Below are positions 22,353 through 33,036 of a DNA stretch of 64,000 nucleotides, piece by piece. Source of the stretch: Cotesia glomerata (Eukaryota > Arthropoda > Insecta > Hymenoptera > Braconidae); contig NC_058160.1 in NCBI RefSeq assembly GCF_020080835.1, positions 3,968,001 to 4,032,000 on the forward strand, written 5' to 3'. Every line of letters starts with the position of its first letter. Within the stretch, counting starts at the first letter, position 1. The notes below the pieces were generated by a model. The model was given only the letters and a program-made list of their open reading frames with translations. It did not search any database and had not been told where the DNA came from. A program made the translations under genes and the position numbers.

Positions 22353-23894
22353 AGTAATAATTACAATATAATTCGTATCAAAGATTCGTTCGAATATAGG
22401 AATGATAATTTGGTTTATTTTCTAAATGGAAACGGAGATCCCTGTGATTCGGGATCTCGATCTCTAAAGAAATTCCAAAAATTACCGAAGGTCGGAGTCA
22501 TGGACACAGGTCAAGTATTCTGGACTCGACAGGGTAATCGTAATCATTTCGGTCTAATTATTCGCAAAAGCGGAGAATCCTCATTAATCATTAAAAGTAA
22601 CATGGCTAAATGTTTGGTGAAACTTAAAGGGATATTGAGGGATAAAGGTCTTAAGACATTCTCGATAGCATATTCAGAATTCGTAGAGAATATTCCTTGG
22701 GTAGATGTTCTTTCTTTAATCCATGATATCTACGGTGGTAACCAAATTAAGGTCATAATATGTCTTGGTACAATACGCTATGCTCCTCCAGAAGAACGCG
22801 ATCGCATTTTCTTCGAAGCCCATAAGTCCCCAATAGGCGGACATAAAGGGGTTTCAAAAACCTATAATAGAATACGTACCAATTACTTCTGGGAAAACCT
22901 AAAACAGGATATCCAAGTCCGAATCCAACAATGTTTGGAGTGTCAGCTACGAAAGTTGGTCCGAGTTAAGACTAGGCAACCTATGTTGATAACTGACACC
23001 CCGGGCACGGTCTTTGAGAAAGTAGCAATGGACATTGTAGGTCCCTTGCCTCGGACTGGTGACGGCAACGAATATATCCTCACGATTCAAGATTTGTTCT
23101 CAAAATTCTGCGTAGCAATTCCACTGCCGGATATGCTAGCTATTACAGTCGCAGACGCGTTCATTAAACGTTATGTGAGTACGTTTGGTGCTCCAAAGGC
23201 TTTGTTAACCGACCAGGGCCGCAATTTTATCAGTAGCTTCATGCAGCGAATATGCAAGCGTTTTAAAGTTAAGAAAATACAAACTACAGCATTCAGACCT
23301 CAATCAAACGGTTCTCTCGAACGTTCGCATCATGTTCTAGGCGAATACCTAAAACAGTATATTAGTAAAGAGACCGAGTGGGATGGATGGCTTGAGTTAG
23401 CCATGTTTTCTTATAATACTTGCGTCCATGAAGGTACCCGATACACCCCGTTTGAGTTGGTGTTTGGTAAAATTGCGCGAGTGCCCTCTAGCGAACCACT
23501 ACATGACTTAGATAAATTGCCCACCTATAATGATTATATCATCAAGTTGGTGGAGCGTTTGACTCAAATTCGTCAATTAGCTCGTGATAATCTGGTAGGT
23601 GCTAAGATTAAGTCAAAAGAACTATACGATAAAAAAATAAAACCCGTAGATATAAACATTGGAGACAATGTCTTCCTCCAAAAGGGTCCTAAACCTCATA
23701 AATTCGGGGACCATTACGAGGGACCTCATGAGGTGGTGGAAGTTCTTCCTGATGGGAATGTCCGTATTAAAATTGGGAATCGAAACAAAATAGTACACCC
23801 CAATAGGTTAAAAAAGACTCAAATCCAGGTTTCGAATCCAGTCAAACGAAAAAGGCCTAACGTCGTGGATCCTGATCCCGATTTTAGACCTTGA
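22230..23894 (+). CDS. pol: Pol: integrase
   Basis: A 554-residue open frame. The acidic linker comes first. An HHCC zinc-binding motif follows (EAHKSPIGGHKG, His near 199 and 205, then CLEC). The DDE core reads MDIVGP (Asp near 268), LTDQGRNF (Asp near 328) and NGSLERSHH (Glu near 364), that is D-x59-D-x35-E as expected for retroviral-type integrases. A C-terminal SH3-like segment (GDNVFLQKGPK, YEGPHEVVEV) and basic tail end the protein. Catalytic residues are all present. The true N-terminus would be joined to RNase H in an undamaged pol. Confidence 0.92.
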   Translation: MDLDTQSDSSEDSDESESTDGSDVENNVNKSINSSAGLPTESNNYNIIRIKDSFEYRNDNLVYFLNGNGDPCDSGSRSLKKFQKLPKVGVMDTGQVFWTRQGNRNHFGLIIRKSGESSLIIKSNMAKCLVKLKGILRDKGLKTFSIAYSEFVENIPWVDVLSLIHDIYGGNQIKVIICLGTIRYAPPEERDRIFFEAHKSPIGGHKGVSKTYNRIRTNYFWENLKQDIQVRIQQCLECQLRKLVRVKTRQPMLITDTPGTVFEKVAMDIVGPLPRTGDGNEYILTIQDLFSKFCVAIPLPDMLAITVADAFIKRYVSTFGAPKALLTDQGRNFISSFMQRICKRFKVKKIQTTAFRPQSNGSLERSHHVLGEYLKQYISKETEWDGWLELAMFSYNTCVHEGTRYTPFELVFGKIARVPSSEPLHDLDKLPTYNDYIIKLVERLTQIRQLARDNLVGAKIKSKELYDKKIKPVDINIGDNVFLQKGPKPHKFGDHYEGPHEVVEVLPDGNVRIKIGNRNKIVHPNRLKKTQIQVSNPVKRKRPNVVDPDPDFRP

Positions 23895-23897
23895 GAA

Positions 23898-23919
23898 GAT
23901 TGTTTTTTTTTGTTACAGA
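23898..23919 (+). promoter_or_regulatory. splice acceptor for env mRNA
   Basis: A T-rich tract ending TTGTTACAG lies 1 bp before the env ATG at 23920 and right after the pol stop. This placement fits a spliced subgenomic env transcript. The donor upstream is not identified. Confidence 0.6.
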
Positions 23920-25977
23920 ATGAAGATAGTTCAATCCTTCCTATTGTGGTTGTCTCATTGGGGACTAGTCAATGCAATCATTGGATATGATTGCGGTAGT
24001 AAGATACTCAACATGACTACGATATCCCTAGTGGATATTGACGAGTGCGATATAGGGGGAGAACATATTGAGACGACAATACCAAAGATCGCGTTGCTCC
24101 AGCTAAATGAGTATGAACATACTCCAGTAATTCAATGTAAGATTGAGATCCACCGTGTTATCCAACATTGTGGTTGGCAATCTTACAATTCTATTGTGAG
24201 TCATGGTATCAGCGAATATATTCTTCCAATTGATCGTGAGATGTGCCAGGTCGCGCACGATCATGGCACATTACGCATTGGAAATACCTTTATTGACGGA
24301 ATTGTTCCGAATGTTACAACGATTAGAAGCATCACTCTCGCGGGAAGCGTTAACAATAACGCAGATTGTACTAACGCCCAATACAGTGACCCTTTTGGCA
24401 CTTGGGATAATGTTTTCGTAGTCGGAACAGCCAAAATTACAATTAAATCACAAATGGCTCGCGTAAAGGTTGCTGATGACAAGGTGTACTTGCCATCAGG
24501 AACCCCGTGTAAATTAAGTAAAGGTAAATGCATCGATCCGGAAGATGGATATACTTATTGGCAATCGCTGCCCCGAAAATATTGTATTTCTGACACGTAT
24601 ACCATATTGTACAGTGGCGTGGCTACTAGGTTAAAATCAAAGACTGAAACGGTATACTCAGTTAATGTAAGAGATACCAGTTTCTCATTGAGCATGACGG
24701 GAACTGAGACTTCATGCGGGGTTTCACTCACTCGGACTGAACACCCTAAGTTATATATAATTGGAAAGAAAGATTTAGAAACATTAGAAAAGGGTAACAT
24801 TGTCGCTTCTAACCCAGATAATTTAGATCTCTTTTTATATGCGAACGCAAAATTCGTATATGTAGAAAAATACTTGAGGTCTCAGGTCCAGTCATTATAT
24901 TTAGATGTTATTAAGAAACGATGCATTTTGGAAAAAGAGGTGCTGAAGAACTCCCTCTCGATAGCAGCAACTCAGCCAGATGAATTTGCGTTCCGATACA
25001 TGGAAGGACCCGGATACATGGCTGTGGTAGCGGGAGAGGTGGTGCATATCGTCAAATGTGTACCAGTCGAAGTGAAAATTCAACATGCCGAGTTGTGTTA
25101 TAACCGCATGCCCATACAGCGGGGAAATCAGACACTATTTCTTACTCCTCGGACTCACATCATCACAACCTACGCCACAGAAATTCCATGTAACTCTCCT
25201 TTATTACAATTTTACAAGGTAGGCACAACCTGGTATAAATTCATGCCCAAACCTGCTGAAGCACTACCTCCAAAAACACTGAAGCCCAGTACCAAGATGA
25301 CCTGGAAATATCAAAACCCGGCCAGCTTAGCAACCGGAGGCATTTATTCAGAAGACGATCTCGATGCAATGAGAGGTAGGATTATGTTCACCATGGAACA
25401 AAGTGTGGTGATCGAAAACATGGCTCAACAGTTCACCAACTACTCCAGAGGAACTCCGTCTATCATCAATGCCCTTAATGAACAAACTTTAGAACACCTG
25501 GCAGAGAATGCTTGGTCTAAAACTTGGGGGAAATTCACTGGTTTTGGTACTTATTGTGCCGGAATAATCGGAGTCATTATGTGTCTCCGAGCTTTCAAGA
25601 TGATCGCGGATACCATCGTCCATGGATACGCTCTTCACACTGTTTATGGGTGGTCACTATGTCTTCTGGGTGCCGTGTGGGACTCTCTGACCCATTTACT
25701 ACTACATCTGGGTAAACAACGTCAGAATCAATCAAACTCATCACCAATTACATCCACCAGGACCAAAGATGTCGAATTGGGGGAAGAAGTACCAGAAATC
25801 TACCCACTTCTGCCAAGACCAACTGCACCACAGCTCACTGCACCACAATCAACCGTGTCTCAACACATTGTACCTCAACCAGCTACAATTCAACACACCG
25901 CTTCTCAACCAGCTGTAGCCCAATCAACTACATCTCAACCAATGTCTGCGGCCTCAAACCCAAGAACATTCATCTAG
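23920..25977 (+). CDS. env: Env-like viral glycoprotein
   Basis: 685 aa, intact. A hydrophobic signal peptide (about residues 1-19) is followed by a Cys-rich ectodomain starting IGYDCG, with several N-glycosylation sequons. There is a hydrophobic membrane-anchor region at about 545-610 and a Pro/Gln/Thr-rich cytoplasmic tail of degenerate APQ/SQP repeats. I see no clear furin RxKR site or fusion peptide of the baculovirus F / errantivirus env type. The YDC...TT.SL...C start and Cys spacing look closer to the glycoproteins of chuvirus/mononega-like insect viruses that some LTR elements have captured; this is inference from pattern memory, not a search. Confidence 0.75.
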   Translation: MKIVQSFLLWLSHWGLVNAIIGYDCGSKILNMTTISLVDIDECDIGGEHIETTIPKIALLQLNEYEHTPVIQCKIEIHRVIQHCGWQSYNSIVSHGISEYILPIDREMCQVAHDHGTLRIGNTFIDGIVPNVTTIRSITLAGSVNNNADCTNAQYSDPFGTWDNVFVVGTAKITIKSQMARVKVADDKVYLPSGTPCKLSKGKCIDPEDGYTYWQSLPRKYCISDTYTILYSGVATRLKSKTETVYSVNVRDTSFSLSMTGTETSCGVSLTRTEHPKLYIIGKKDLETLEKGNIVASNPDNLDLFLYANAKFVYVEKYLRSQVQSLYLDVIKKRCILEKEVLKNSLSIAATQPDEFAFRYMEGPGYMAVVAGEVVHIVKCVPVEVKIQHAELCYNRMPIQRGNQTLFLTPRTHIITTYATEIPCNSPLLQFYKVGTTWYKFMPKPAEALPPKTLKPSTKMTWKYQNPASLATGGIYSEDDLDAMRGRIMFTMEQSVVIENMAQQFTNYSRGTPSIINALNEQTLEHLAENAWSKTWGKFTGFGTYCAGIIGVIMCLRAFKMIADTIVHGYALHTVYGWSLCLLGAVWDSLTHLLLHLGKQRQNQSNSSPITSTRTKDVELGEEVPEIYPLLPRPTAPQLTAPQSTVSQHIVPQPATIQHTASQPAVAQSTTSQPMSAASNPRTFI

Positions 25978-26069
25978 AATTAAGCATTTTTATCTTAGGT
26001 AAAAGGGTCATCGAACAAAATTATGCGTCGCACTCGATAGATCGTTTCTCGAATCAGCTCGTGCTTCCG

Positions 26070-26083
26070 TCTAACGGCGGGGG
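26070..26083 (+). promoter_or_regulatory. polypurine tract region
   Basis: Purine-rich AACGGCGGGGG lies immediately before the 3' LTR TG. It would prime plus-strand synthesis. It is short and interrupted by C. Confidence 0.5.
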
Positions 26084-27475
26084 TGTTACGTCCTGAGGAA
26101 CTTTGAAAATATTTAAAAATAAATTATATTTCAATGACTATAATTTTGTTTGAGCGACCTTAGAAATAAAATATAATATTTCTTTTTATACATTAAATAG
26201 TATCTAGAATACTCGCTTTAGTGACGCCAGGGTCATTAAAGTGAAGACATACGCAAGACTAAGATATTTTTCCCAGAAAAATACTTAAAAATTAAATTTT
26301 AGTTTTACCTTTATTTCAAAGGAAAGCCATAAAAATAAAATAAATAGGGCCTTATGTAAAAGGATAAGGGAAAAATATCTTTACCATCTTGTGTACTTAG
26401 GCTAAAAAGAAAAAAAAATGACGCATAGAAGAGAAACTTATTTTCCAGATGTTTAAAATTTATCAATTCCGTTGGTTTCTGTTTATTTATTTACTCAGTA
26501 AGATAAAGTTTAAAGAATTTGAAAATAATAAAATTTAAATAACGAAATCTTACTGAGATAAAATTTTAAATAATAAATATTAAAAAAATGCAATAATAAA
26601 TATAAAAAAAATGCAATAATAAATATTAAAAGAAAATTTATAAAATAATTAATAAATACGACAAAACAGATCCCAACAATCTAAACAAATTCAATAGTAA
26701 TAGATAAAACTAAAATAAGTAACAACTGATCAATTAAAATATCATTAAAACTAAAATAGCATTATTATAAATAAATTTTACAAATAACTAAAATATATGT
26801 AAGTGGATGCGTAGGTGCGCATACCCATCCGCTTGCATAAGGGCGTGACCTGGCCGCTTTTCCTAAAGAGAAGGGGGCCTAGAGTGGAAAAGTCCTTTTC
26901 TATTGGATGGAAATCGTCCCTTCTAGGACCCACAAGCTAGGACCCCCCAAAAAAACTAAAACTATGGGACTCTCTGGAGAATAGATTCTATTCAGTTCAG
27001 TTCATTTTCCGACTCTGACACAGACTCAGACTAAATTTTATTTTTACCAGTGCAGGCCTTCCCACTGCGTAAAACACTCTTTCGTCTCTTTTGTGAATAG
27101 TGAGTAAAATAGTGAGTTAATTATCTTTAGATTTCCGATTCAAGGTTCATCCCCAGAGATTATCCAAATAGTACAGGTATTGTAAAGTTACGTTTCCTGA
27201 TCTCAGAGCGTTTAGAAATCATTGTTTTTTTTTATATATTGTGTCAAATCATACGTTCCGATCAACCTTATAATAATTTTTTTGTAATAACTTTTGTAAA
27301 ACGTACTTGATTGTACATTTATTTACTTTTCATTTTACAATATATGTATTAACTGCAACCCAAGTCTTATTACTTCTAAAATTAAAACCAGCTAAAATAC
27401 TCCCGATCCCAATCTATAGATCTTAAATGATCTGGATTAAAATAAATAATTTAAAAATTACGCTAAGACGTAACA
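26084..27475 (+). repeat. 3' LTR
   Basis: 1392 bp, TGTTACGTC...GACGTAACA. It differs from the 5' LTR by a few substitutions (for example C versus A in GCTAAAACG/GCTAAAAAG near 15730 and 26405, and T versus G near 16462 and 27137) and several homopolymer-length changes. It includes the CAGTGCAGGCCTTCCCACTG palindrome at 27048-27067. Confidence 0.95.
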
Positions 27476-27479
27476 GGTA

Positions 27480-30330
27480 AGTACCCTTCCCAATTTACAG
27501 TGATTGATAATGTTTCAGATAATTATGAAGAGAGTGAAAAGTCACAAATTTCTGAAGAAGACATTATTGATTCACAACCAAACAGTGATCCGCAGACATC
27601 CACCGTTAATAGTTATAACGATGTTAACGAAGTCACTGAAGGAATCGAGACAATGATGGTTGATAATGACAATGGTAATCAGAAATATTAACATTAATAT
27701 TGAGGAATTCGAACAATAACCTGCCTTCGTCCAGAACCTGAACCACATTGTTCATACAAAGAAAAGCCTTATAGTATTATTATTAGAGGTAGTATAAATC
27801 AAGCTAATCCTAAATTTGGAATGTCTGCTGGTAACCAATGTACTGCGATGGCTGCTTCTGCCATAGCAACGGCAACTTTTATTTCAATTGAAACTTGGAA
27901 GTCCGGAATTATTGATATCGTACTTGAAGTTGGAGATTATCTTTATGAGCCAAGCATGTCTTTACGGGATAATCCTCCTGTTGATGGAGGACCTATTGAT
28001 CTAATATTATTTGGAAGTTCATGAGCTTTGTAATAGGAGGTATATATTTTCCCAAATTTTAGTTCTACAGCTTTACAGTTAAAGGAAACTTTTTATGGAA
28101 AATGTTTTAACACTCCTGATGCAGAGCTTATGTCACCTAGAGCAACGACTTGAGATGTTTCAAGGAAATAATATAAACGCAATACTGACAATGAATAACG
28201 TTTCGGTAACGATTATTTCTTGTGATGGTTTTATATTATTTATTCGATTCACACAGTCGAAATGAATCAGGCACTATTGATGCAGATGGTAATTTGCATC
28301 TTGTGTTTGTTGTTTTGATAATTTAGAACAATTATTGATATGATTGTTACAAATAATGATGATTTATTGAGGAAAATACAGATGCACAAAGAAATGTCTA
28401 CCTACTAGCTACCATAGAAATAAATAATTGTAAAGCTAACTGACCAAATTTACAATGTCGAAGGACTATGTGAGAGATAGACTATCCAGAAATTTTAAAA
28501 TCGTATTTAACAAATTTAGAGGAGAAGAATGTAGCAGAAAGATTCATCGGATGTTACGTCCATTAAGTAATCAACCTATGAATCCTACTAATAAATTCTT
28601 CATTAAACAGTGTTCCAAATGATCCTACGGTTAATAATTCATCAAACAGTGGAAAAATGATGCAAATATCAAAAACCATTAACTGATTTAGATAGTAATA
28701 AACCATCATCAAAAACCAAAAAAAGAAGAACTAAAAGCGTCCACGTAGCTCTTTTGTAAGTAATGCTCACAAAAATTGATGGATTGATGTGGAATACTTA
28801 ACAGAACAACTTAATCAATCATTTTATGAACATCGCCCTTGCTTCGTTTCATGAGGAATAATGGGCAGTTGAACTGCTGCCTTAGTTACATTGGGCCAAT
28901 AATAGATGGTTTACAATGTTTAATTTTATACGAATACTCTGCGTGTGAATTTGAATTTATGGTTCTTAGTGAACGACAATCAAATGATTATTTGCACGTA
29001 CTAATGATAAAGCATTGTATTAGGTTGTATAAGTAGTGGCATTTGGATTTTATCAGCTGCAGGGTTGGTATTAACAGCTGCAGATTTACCATGTCATAAC
29101 TATCAATCATACTCATGATATGAGAGACTGTTGGTAGGTTGTTATGTAACAAAAACAGCAGTTCAACTCAATGACTGAAGCTGCTAAAGAAATCTAAGCA
29201 GAGAGTCTTGCGATGAAGGCACGTGTTACTAAAGATGGCATTACCGTGTACGACAGTTATAACCGACGGCACCTATCTCAACAGAAGGTATGCTTCAGGA
29301 TTATATAATTCATCATTCGGAGCTGCTTTCTTGTCCTGGATCAATGCATTAACAAAGTATTAGATGTTGGAGTAGCTAATAAAAGATGTTCACAGTGTAA
29401 AGTCGGAAAAGCAACCGTATCTGGCATCATCTTTTGTTGGCAGAATTACTCACCTAACCTAGCTTCAACACGAAGATGGAATCAGATATGATTACTTTAG
29501 AAGAACTATTCCAAACTAGTGTTGAAAAGCATAATTTGATATATAAAAATAAGTTGTGACCGATGAATTGATAGTAGTGTACATCCAAAAACTGTTGCGA
29601 TCACAATGTATATAAAACACATGGTGTTAAAGGTAGAAAAGGAATAAATTGTATGAATCCTTCGTAGATTATCCAACATGCTTGAAAGATTGAGAAAAAT
29701 CAGAAGCCAGCTAAAAAACGAAAAAAAAATCTTCAAAGGCGCGTCACTTTGAGTGAAAGCTGGTAAACGAAGTTCAAAAGCAATTCGACAAGCTGTTCAT
29801 CACATATCCACCAACACTGCGCTTTAAAACAAAAGTGGTAAGATAATCGAAGAAACTGATTGCGAAAATATGGCGCCATTCCCGGCGCATTTAAGACGAC
29901 ATGAAAATTGTAGAACGCTTATTAATGTGAGTTAAAATTCAGCAACAAATCACGTACCCCTGACTTAATGTAAATTGAATGTCTGGTATCCAATACTCGG
30001 ATACTTTGCTCGATGTCAAATCAGTTCCAGGAGATGTACTATTAAATTCGAGTATTAATCCAGCTGAATGCGCCAATAATGCACTCGAGCTAGACTACAG
30101 AAAGTCGGTGTTGGGTGAACAGATTTTTGCAAATTAGGTGGGTACCACCCGCGTGGCATTTGCCCATGTGATTCAATATAATTAGTAAAGCAGCTATGTG
30201 CGACACTTTGGCTACTTGGCAAAAAAGTATTCCTGAACGATTGGTAACTTTAGAAAATAAAAGAAAAGGAAAAGTAGAATATAACAATCGTCACCAGATG
30301 GCTTAGTTGAGGTGATGAGAGATGGCATCG
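27480..30330 (+). pseudogene. Mutator-like transposase region preceded by a DUB-like protease domain
   Basis: No frame stays open beyond about 70 codons, but protein-like islands run on through all three + frames. First comes an acidic leader (27500-27691). Next is a Cys-protease-like domain: GNQC at 27830-27841 and FDSHSR at 28243-28260, resembling the Cys and Asp-x-His of the herpesvirus-tegument type deubiquitinase. After a basic linker, islands typical of Mutator-like transposases follow: TDGTYLNRRYASG near 29262, NKVLDVG and CSQC near 29355-29400, TKMESDMI near 29470, and a CMNHL-like segment near 29650. Islands keep good motifs while frames jump, so unpolished sequence is as likely as decay. 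Family assignment is inference. Confidence 0.55.
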
Positions 30331-31080
30331 TTGGAAAATTAAATGTCCTCACACTTTATTAAAGATGCAGATCCCACAGAAGCTATCAACAAAGAGTACG
30401 AAATGGGGTAATGAGCACTTTAAAGATAAAGATCTTACATCTATAAGAACAAGCAGTTCATTTATTATCATCTAAATTCAAGCGATCAATTAACATTACC
30501 CAACAAAAGAAAATGGTGTATTTTATCTATATGGACACCTAAAGCTCACTAAATCTGAAAATCGATTATGACAGAACGTTTTGGACCAAAGAAATGTTTT
30601 CCTCGTCTAAAATGATTTTTATTGGAAATCTTAGTACCCGAATTATTGAATCCAACTTTGTATGGTTTCAGCTTTGATGAAGAAAAAGAAAAAAGATCAA
30701 TCAGAGAAAAGAAAGCTCCTTACGGCTGACCTAAGAAGTTGATGAAGAACAGATGAACTACTTACAGGAGTTTTATTATGGACAAAAACAAGTTGAAGCA
30801 ATGGTTTTCATTAACTCCAATTGTTTCGAGATCCGGCAGACACTTCAAAAGTAAATAATTCTGACAATAATAATAAAAATCAAAATACATGTAGATCCTT
30901 CCAACATAAATGATGATGATAATATCGATGATGATATTGAGCTCCTTTTACGGAAGATTCAGAAAATGATGAATTTTGATGATGACTCAATAAAATGATT
31001 CATTAGGAAAGAAAATGACTATTAGTCACGTACTGACAATGAACTAATTGAATTTTTTGTACAGTCTATCAAATATTTCA
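30331..31080 (+). other. possible 3' tail of the Mutator-like coding region
   Basis: Short protein-like islands continue, with an acidic Asn/Asp-rich stretch near 30880-31010 resembling a C-terminal tail. No domain is recognisable and no frame is sustained. Confidence 0.3.
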
Positions 31081-31084
31081 TAAT

Positions 31085-31625
31085 AAATTATGAGAGTCAG
31101 CATTGAATTTTCAAAGACTGAAAATATGCATGTATCGTAAACAGTCGGCATAATAAATATTACGGCTAGCAATGTAGCAAAGCTAACATGTTTACCAGCT
31201 AGCATTAAGTTTCTGCGACTGACATAAATAAATGCATTTAAAATGGTCAGCATTGAATTTGCGACTTTGAAATATGTACCATATTCGGCAAGAATATACT
31301 CTCTCAGAATCCCAATGTGTGCAATAATTGGATATAGTCAGCATTAAGTTTGCGACTTGCTGTACATAGATTAAATGCATTGAATATCGCTCCTGCATTA
31401 AGTTTGCGACTTGAAGATTGTAAGCGCATTGCGTAGCCTGCGTCAGCAATGATACTATATATTGCGACTGGGGAATGAACGTGTACGCATTTTTAGTCAA
31501 GCATTAAGTTTGCACGACTGATATGAATACATGCATTTCAAATAGTCAGCATTTAAAGATTTGTGACTAATAACCAGCGGATAAGCCAGATTGAATACAG
31601 TCTGCATTAAGTTTGCGACTTGAAA
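31085..31625. repeat. array of GCATTAAGTTTGCGACTTG motifs
   Basis: Eight or nine copies, exact or with a few changes, in the same orientation, starting near 31090, 31202, 31246, 31341, 31397, 31502, 31549 and 31603. The spacing is irregular, about 45-110 bp. Each is flanked by GTC...GAC or close variants. The spacers are unrelated, so this is not a simple satellite and not a CRISPR. It lies just beyond the Mutator-like region, where transposase-binding subterminal repeats could sit. Confidence 0.65.
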
Positions 31626-33036
31626 AGTATAAGCGTATTATACTATTATAATATTGTAAAGCGTAGTATACTATCAACAAATAATATATTGCAATCGACT
31701 ATGTCCGGTTGCGTTATTACATCAGAGATGGCTTATCAAATTTGGCAGCGACAAATAATTTTTCAAAATGTAAGTATAAAACTTCTTAAGTAGTATAAAA
31801 GTAACAATAAAATATTGTGGAACATAGTTAAAAATATTTTGATCGAAATGAACGATAGAGATTAAATGATTACAATAAAAATCTACAAAGTAAAAAATAT
31901 TGTAGTGTTTGCATAAATACGGGCTATGTTAAAATTTTTTTGTTAGGAAATAACAAAGTGTGTAAAATTGCGATTTAATCAACATTAAGTTTGATCGGAC
32001 CGTATTTAATACAAAAATTGTGTTGATTTTACACAATATTTTTACTATATACAATATAAAAAAAAAAAAAAAATTTTTTTGGGACGTAAATTATTATGAA
32101 AAAGTGATTTTCTAGTTTAATCAATTTTAACAATAATGAAATAATTAATAATAATTAAATAACCGTAATAAATAAATATATTTTTAAAAATAAATGATTC
32201 GTTTTTATGTCATTTTTCATATTCCGACATCCACCTCCTCGATTGGTGCGTCCTGGAAGCTGATATTGCAATGTATATCTCTGCCAAATATATGGAAAGA
32301 TAAAATACAAACTATCAGGCTGACAGCTGCGGAAAAAAAATTATCATAAATTTTATTTATACAAATAGTTTAATCGCTTATGAATTACAGATCAGTTGAT
32401 TAAAAATGACAAAAGCTTATGTAATTCTGCAATATTTATATAAATCTGCAATACACGAAGTTGTTAGGCGAAAAAAAAAGAAAGAAATTATTGACATTGA
32501 TAAACTTTGAAATGTGTATGAAGAAAAAAAAAGTATTTTAATGCTAAAAATTACAATAAAAAGTGTACACTCCAAATGTAATTTCTGTCATTTTTATTAC
32601 TATGAATTAATAATTTTAAAAAAGTATGATAAATTTAATTCAAAGTCATTGATATAAATTGTTAACGTATATGTTGTAATAAAACATTATGTGAAAATCG
32701 ATTTTTATCAAAAGAAATCATTACATACGCTTATTTTGAATATCTTTAATTTTAATAATATTGTTGCGTATAGATATTATTATGTTTAATAGTAAAATAA
32801 AATTGTGAATTTCACTATTATTTGAATGATGTAGAATATATAAAATTCTGTTGATTTTCACTAAGAAAATGGTGAAAACCTCGCTCAAGTAAATAATAAT
32901 TCTGTCCATCTTCATTATTATAGCTTGCCTAGGTCGTCCCACTTTCACTGTGAAAATTAATAAAATTATATTATTATGGAGGCAGATACTAACATTCATA
33001 AAAAGACATCCTTGTAATTTATAAAGAATAACAATT
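31626..33036. other. non-coding AT-rich stretch
   Basis: No gene or clear element. A diverged AACATTAAGTTTGATCGG at 31980 echoes the motif array. Long A runs near 32056-32085 and scattered short frames only. Confidence 0.5.

Larger units (their letters stand above)
15403..27475 (+). mobile_element. gypsy-type LTR retrotransposon with env (12.1 kb)
   Basis: Two LTRs of 1399 and 1392 bp bracket a tRNA-Lys primer-binding site, a 95-aa leader ORF, gag with zinc knuckles, pol (protease, RT, RNase H, integrase) and a spliced-type env. The order PR-RT-RH-IN is that of Metaviridae (Ty3/gypsy). The LTRs differ by only a handful of substitutions plus homopolymer indels, so this is a young copy. Pol is broken at about four places (near 21240, 21595, 21915 and 22145). 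No target-site duplication is seen: the left flank is ...TTTCCAC and the right flank is GGTAAG..., and the two flanks are different elements. Confidence 0.93.

Noticed and set aside
15403..27475. Endogenous polydnavirus or nudivirus locus
   Set aside because: I considered it because of the likely parasitoid host. The genes are those of a gypsy retrotransposon, and no bracovirus or nudivirus gene or segment motif was seen.
31085..31625. CRISPR-like array
   Set aside because: Motifs are short and irregularly spaced, the spacers are of unequal length, the genome is eukaryotic and there are no cas genes.
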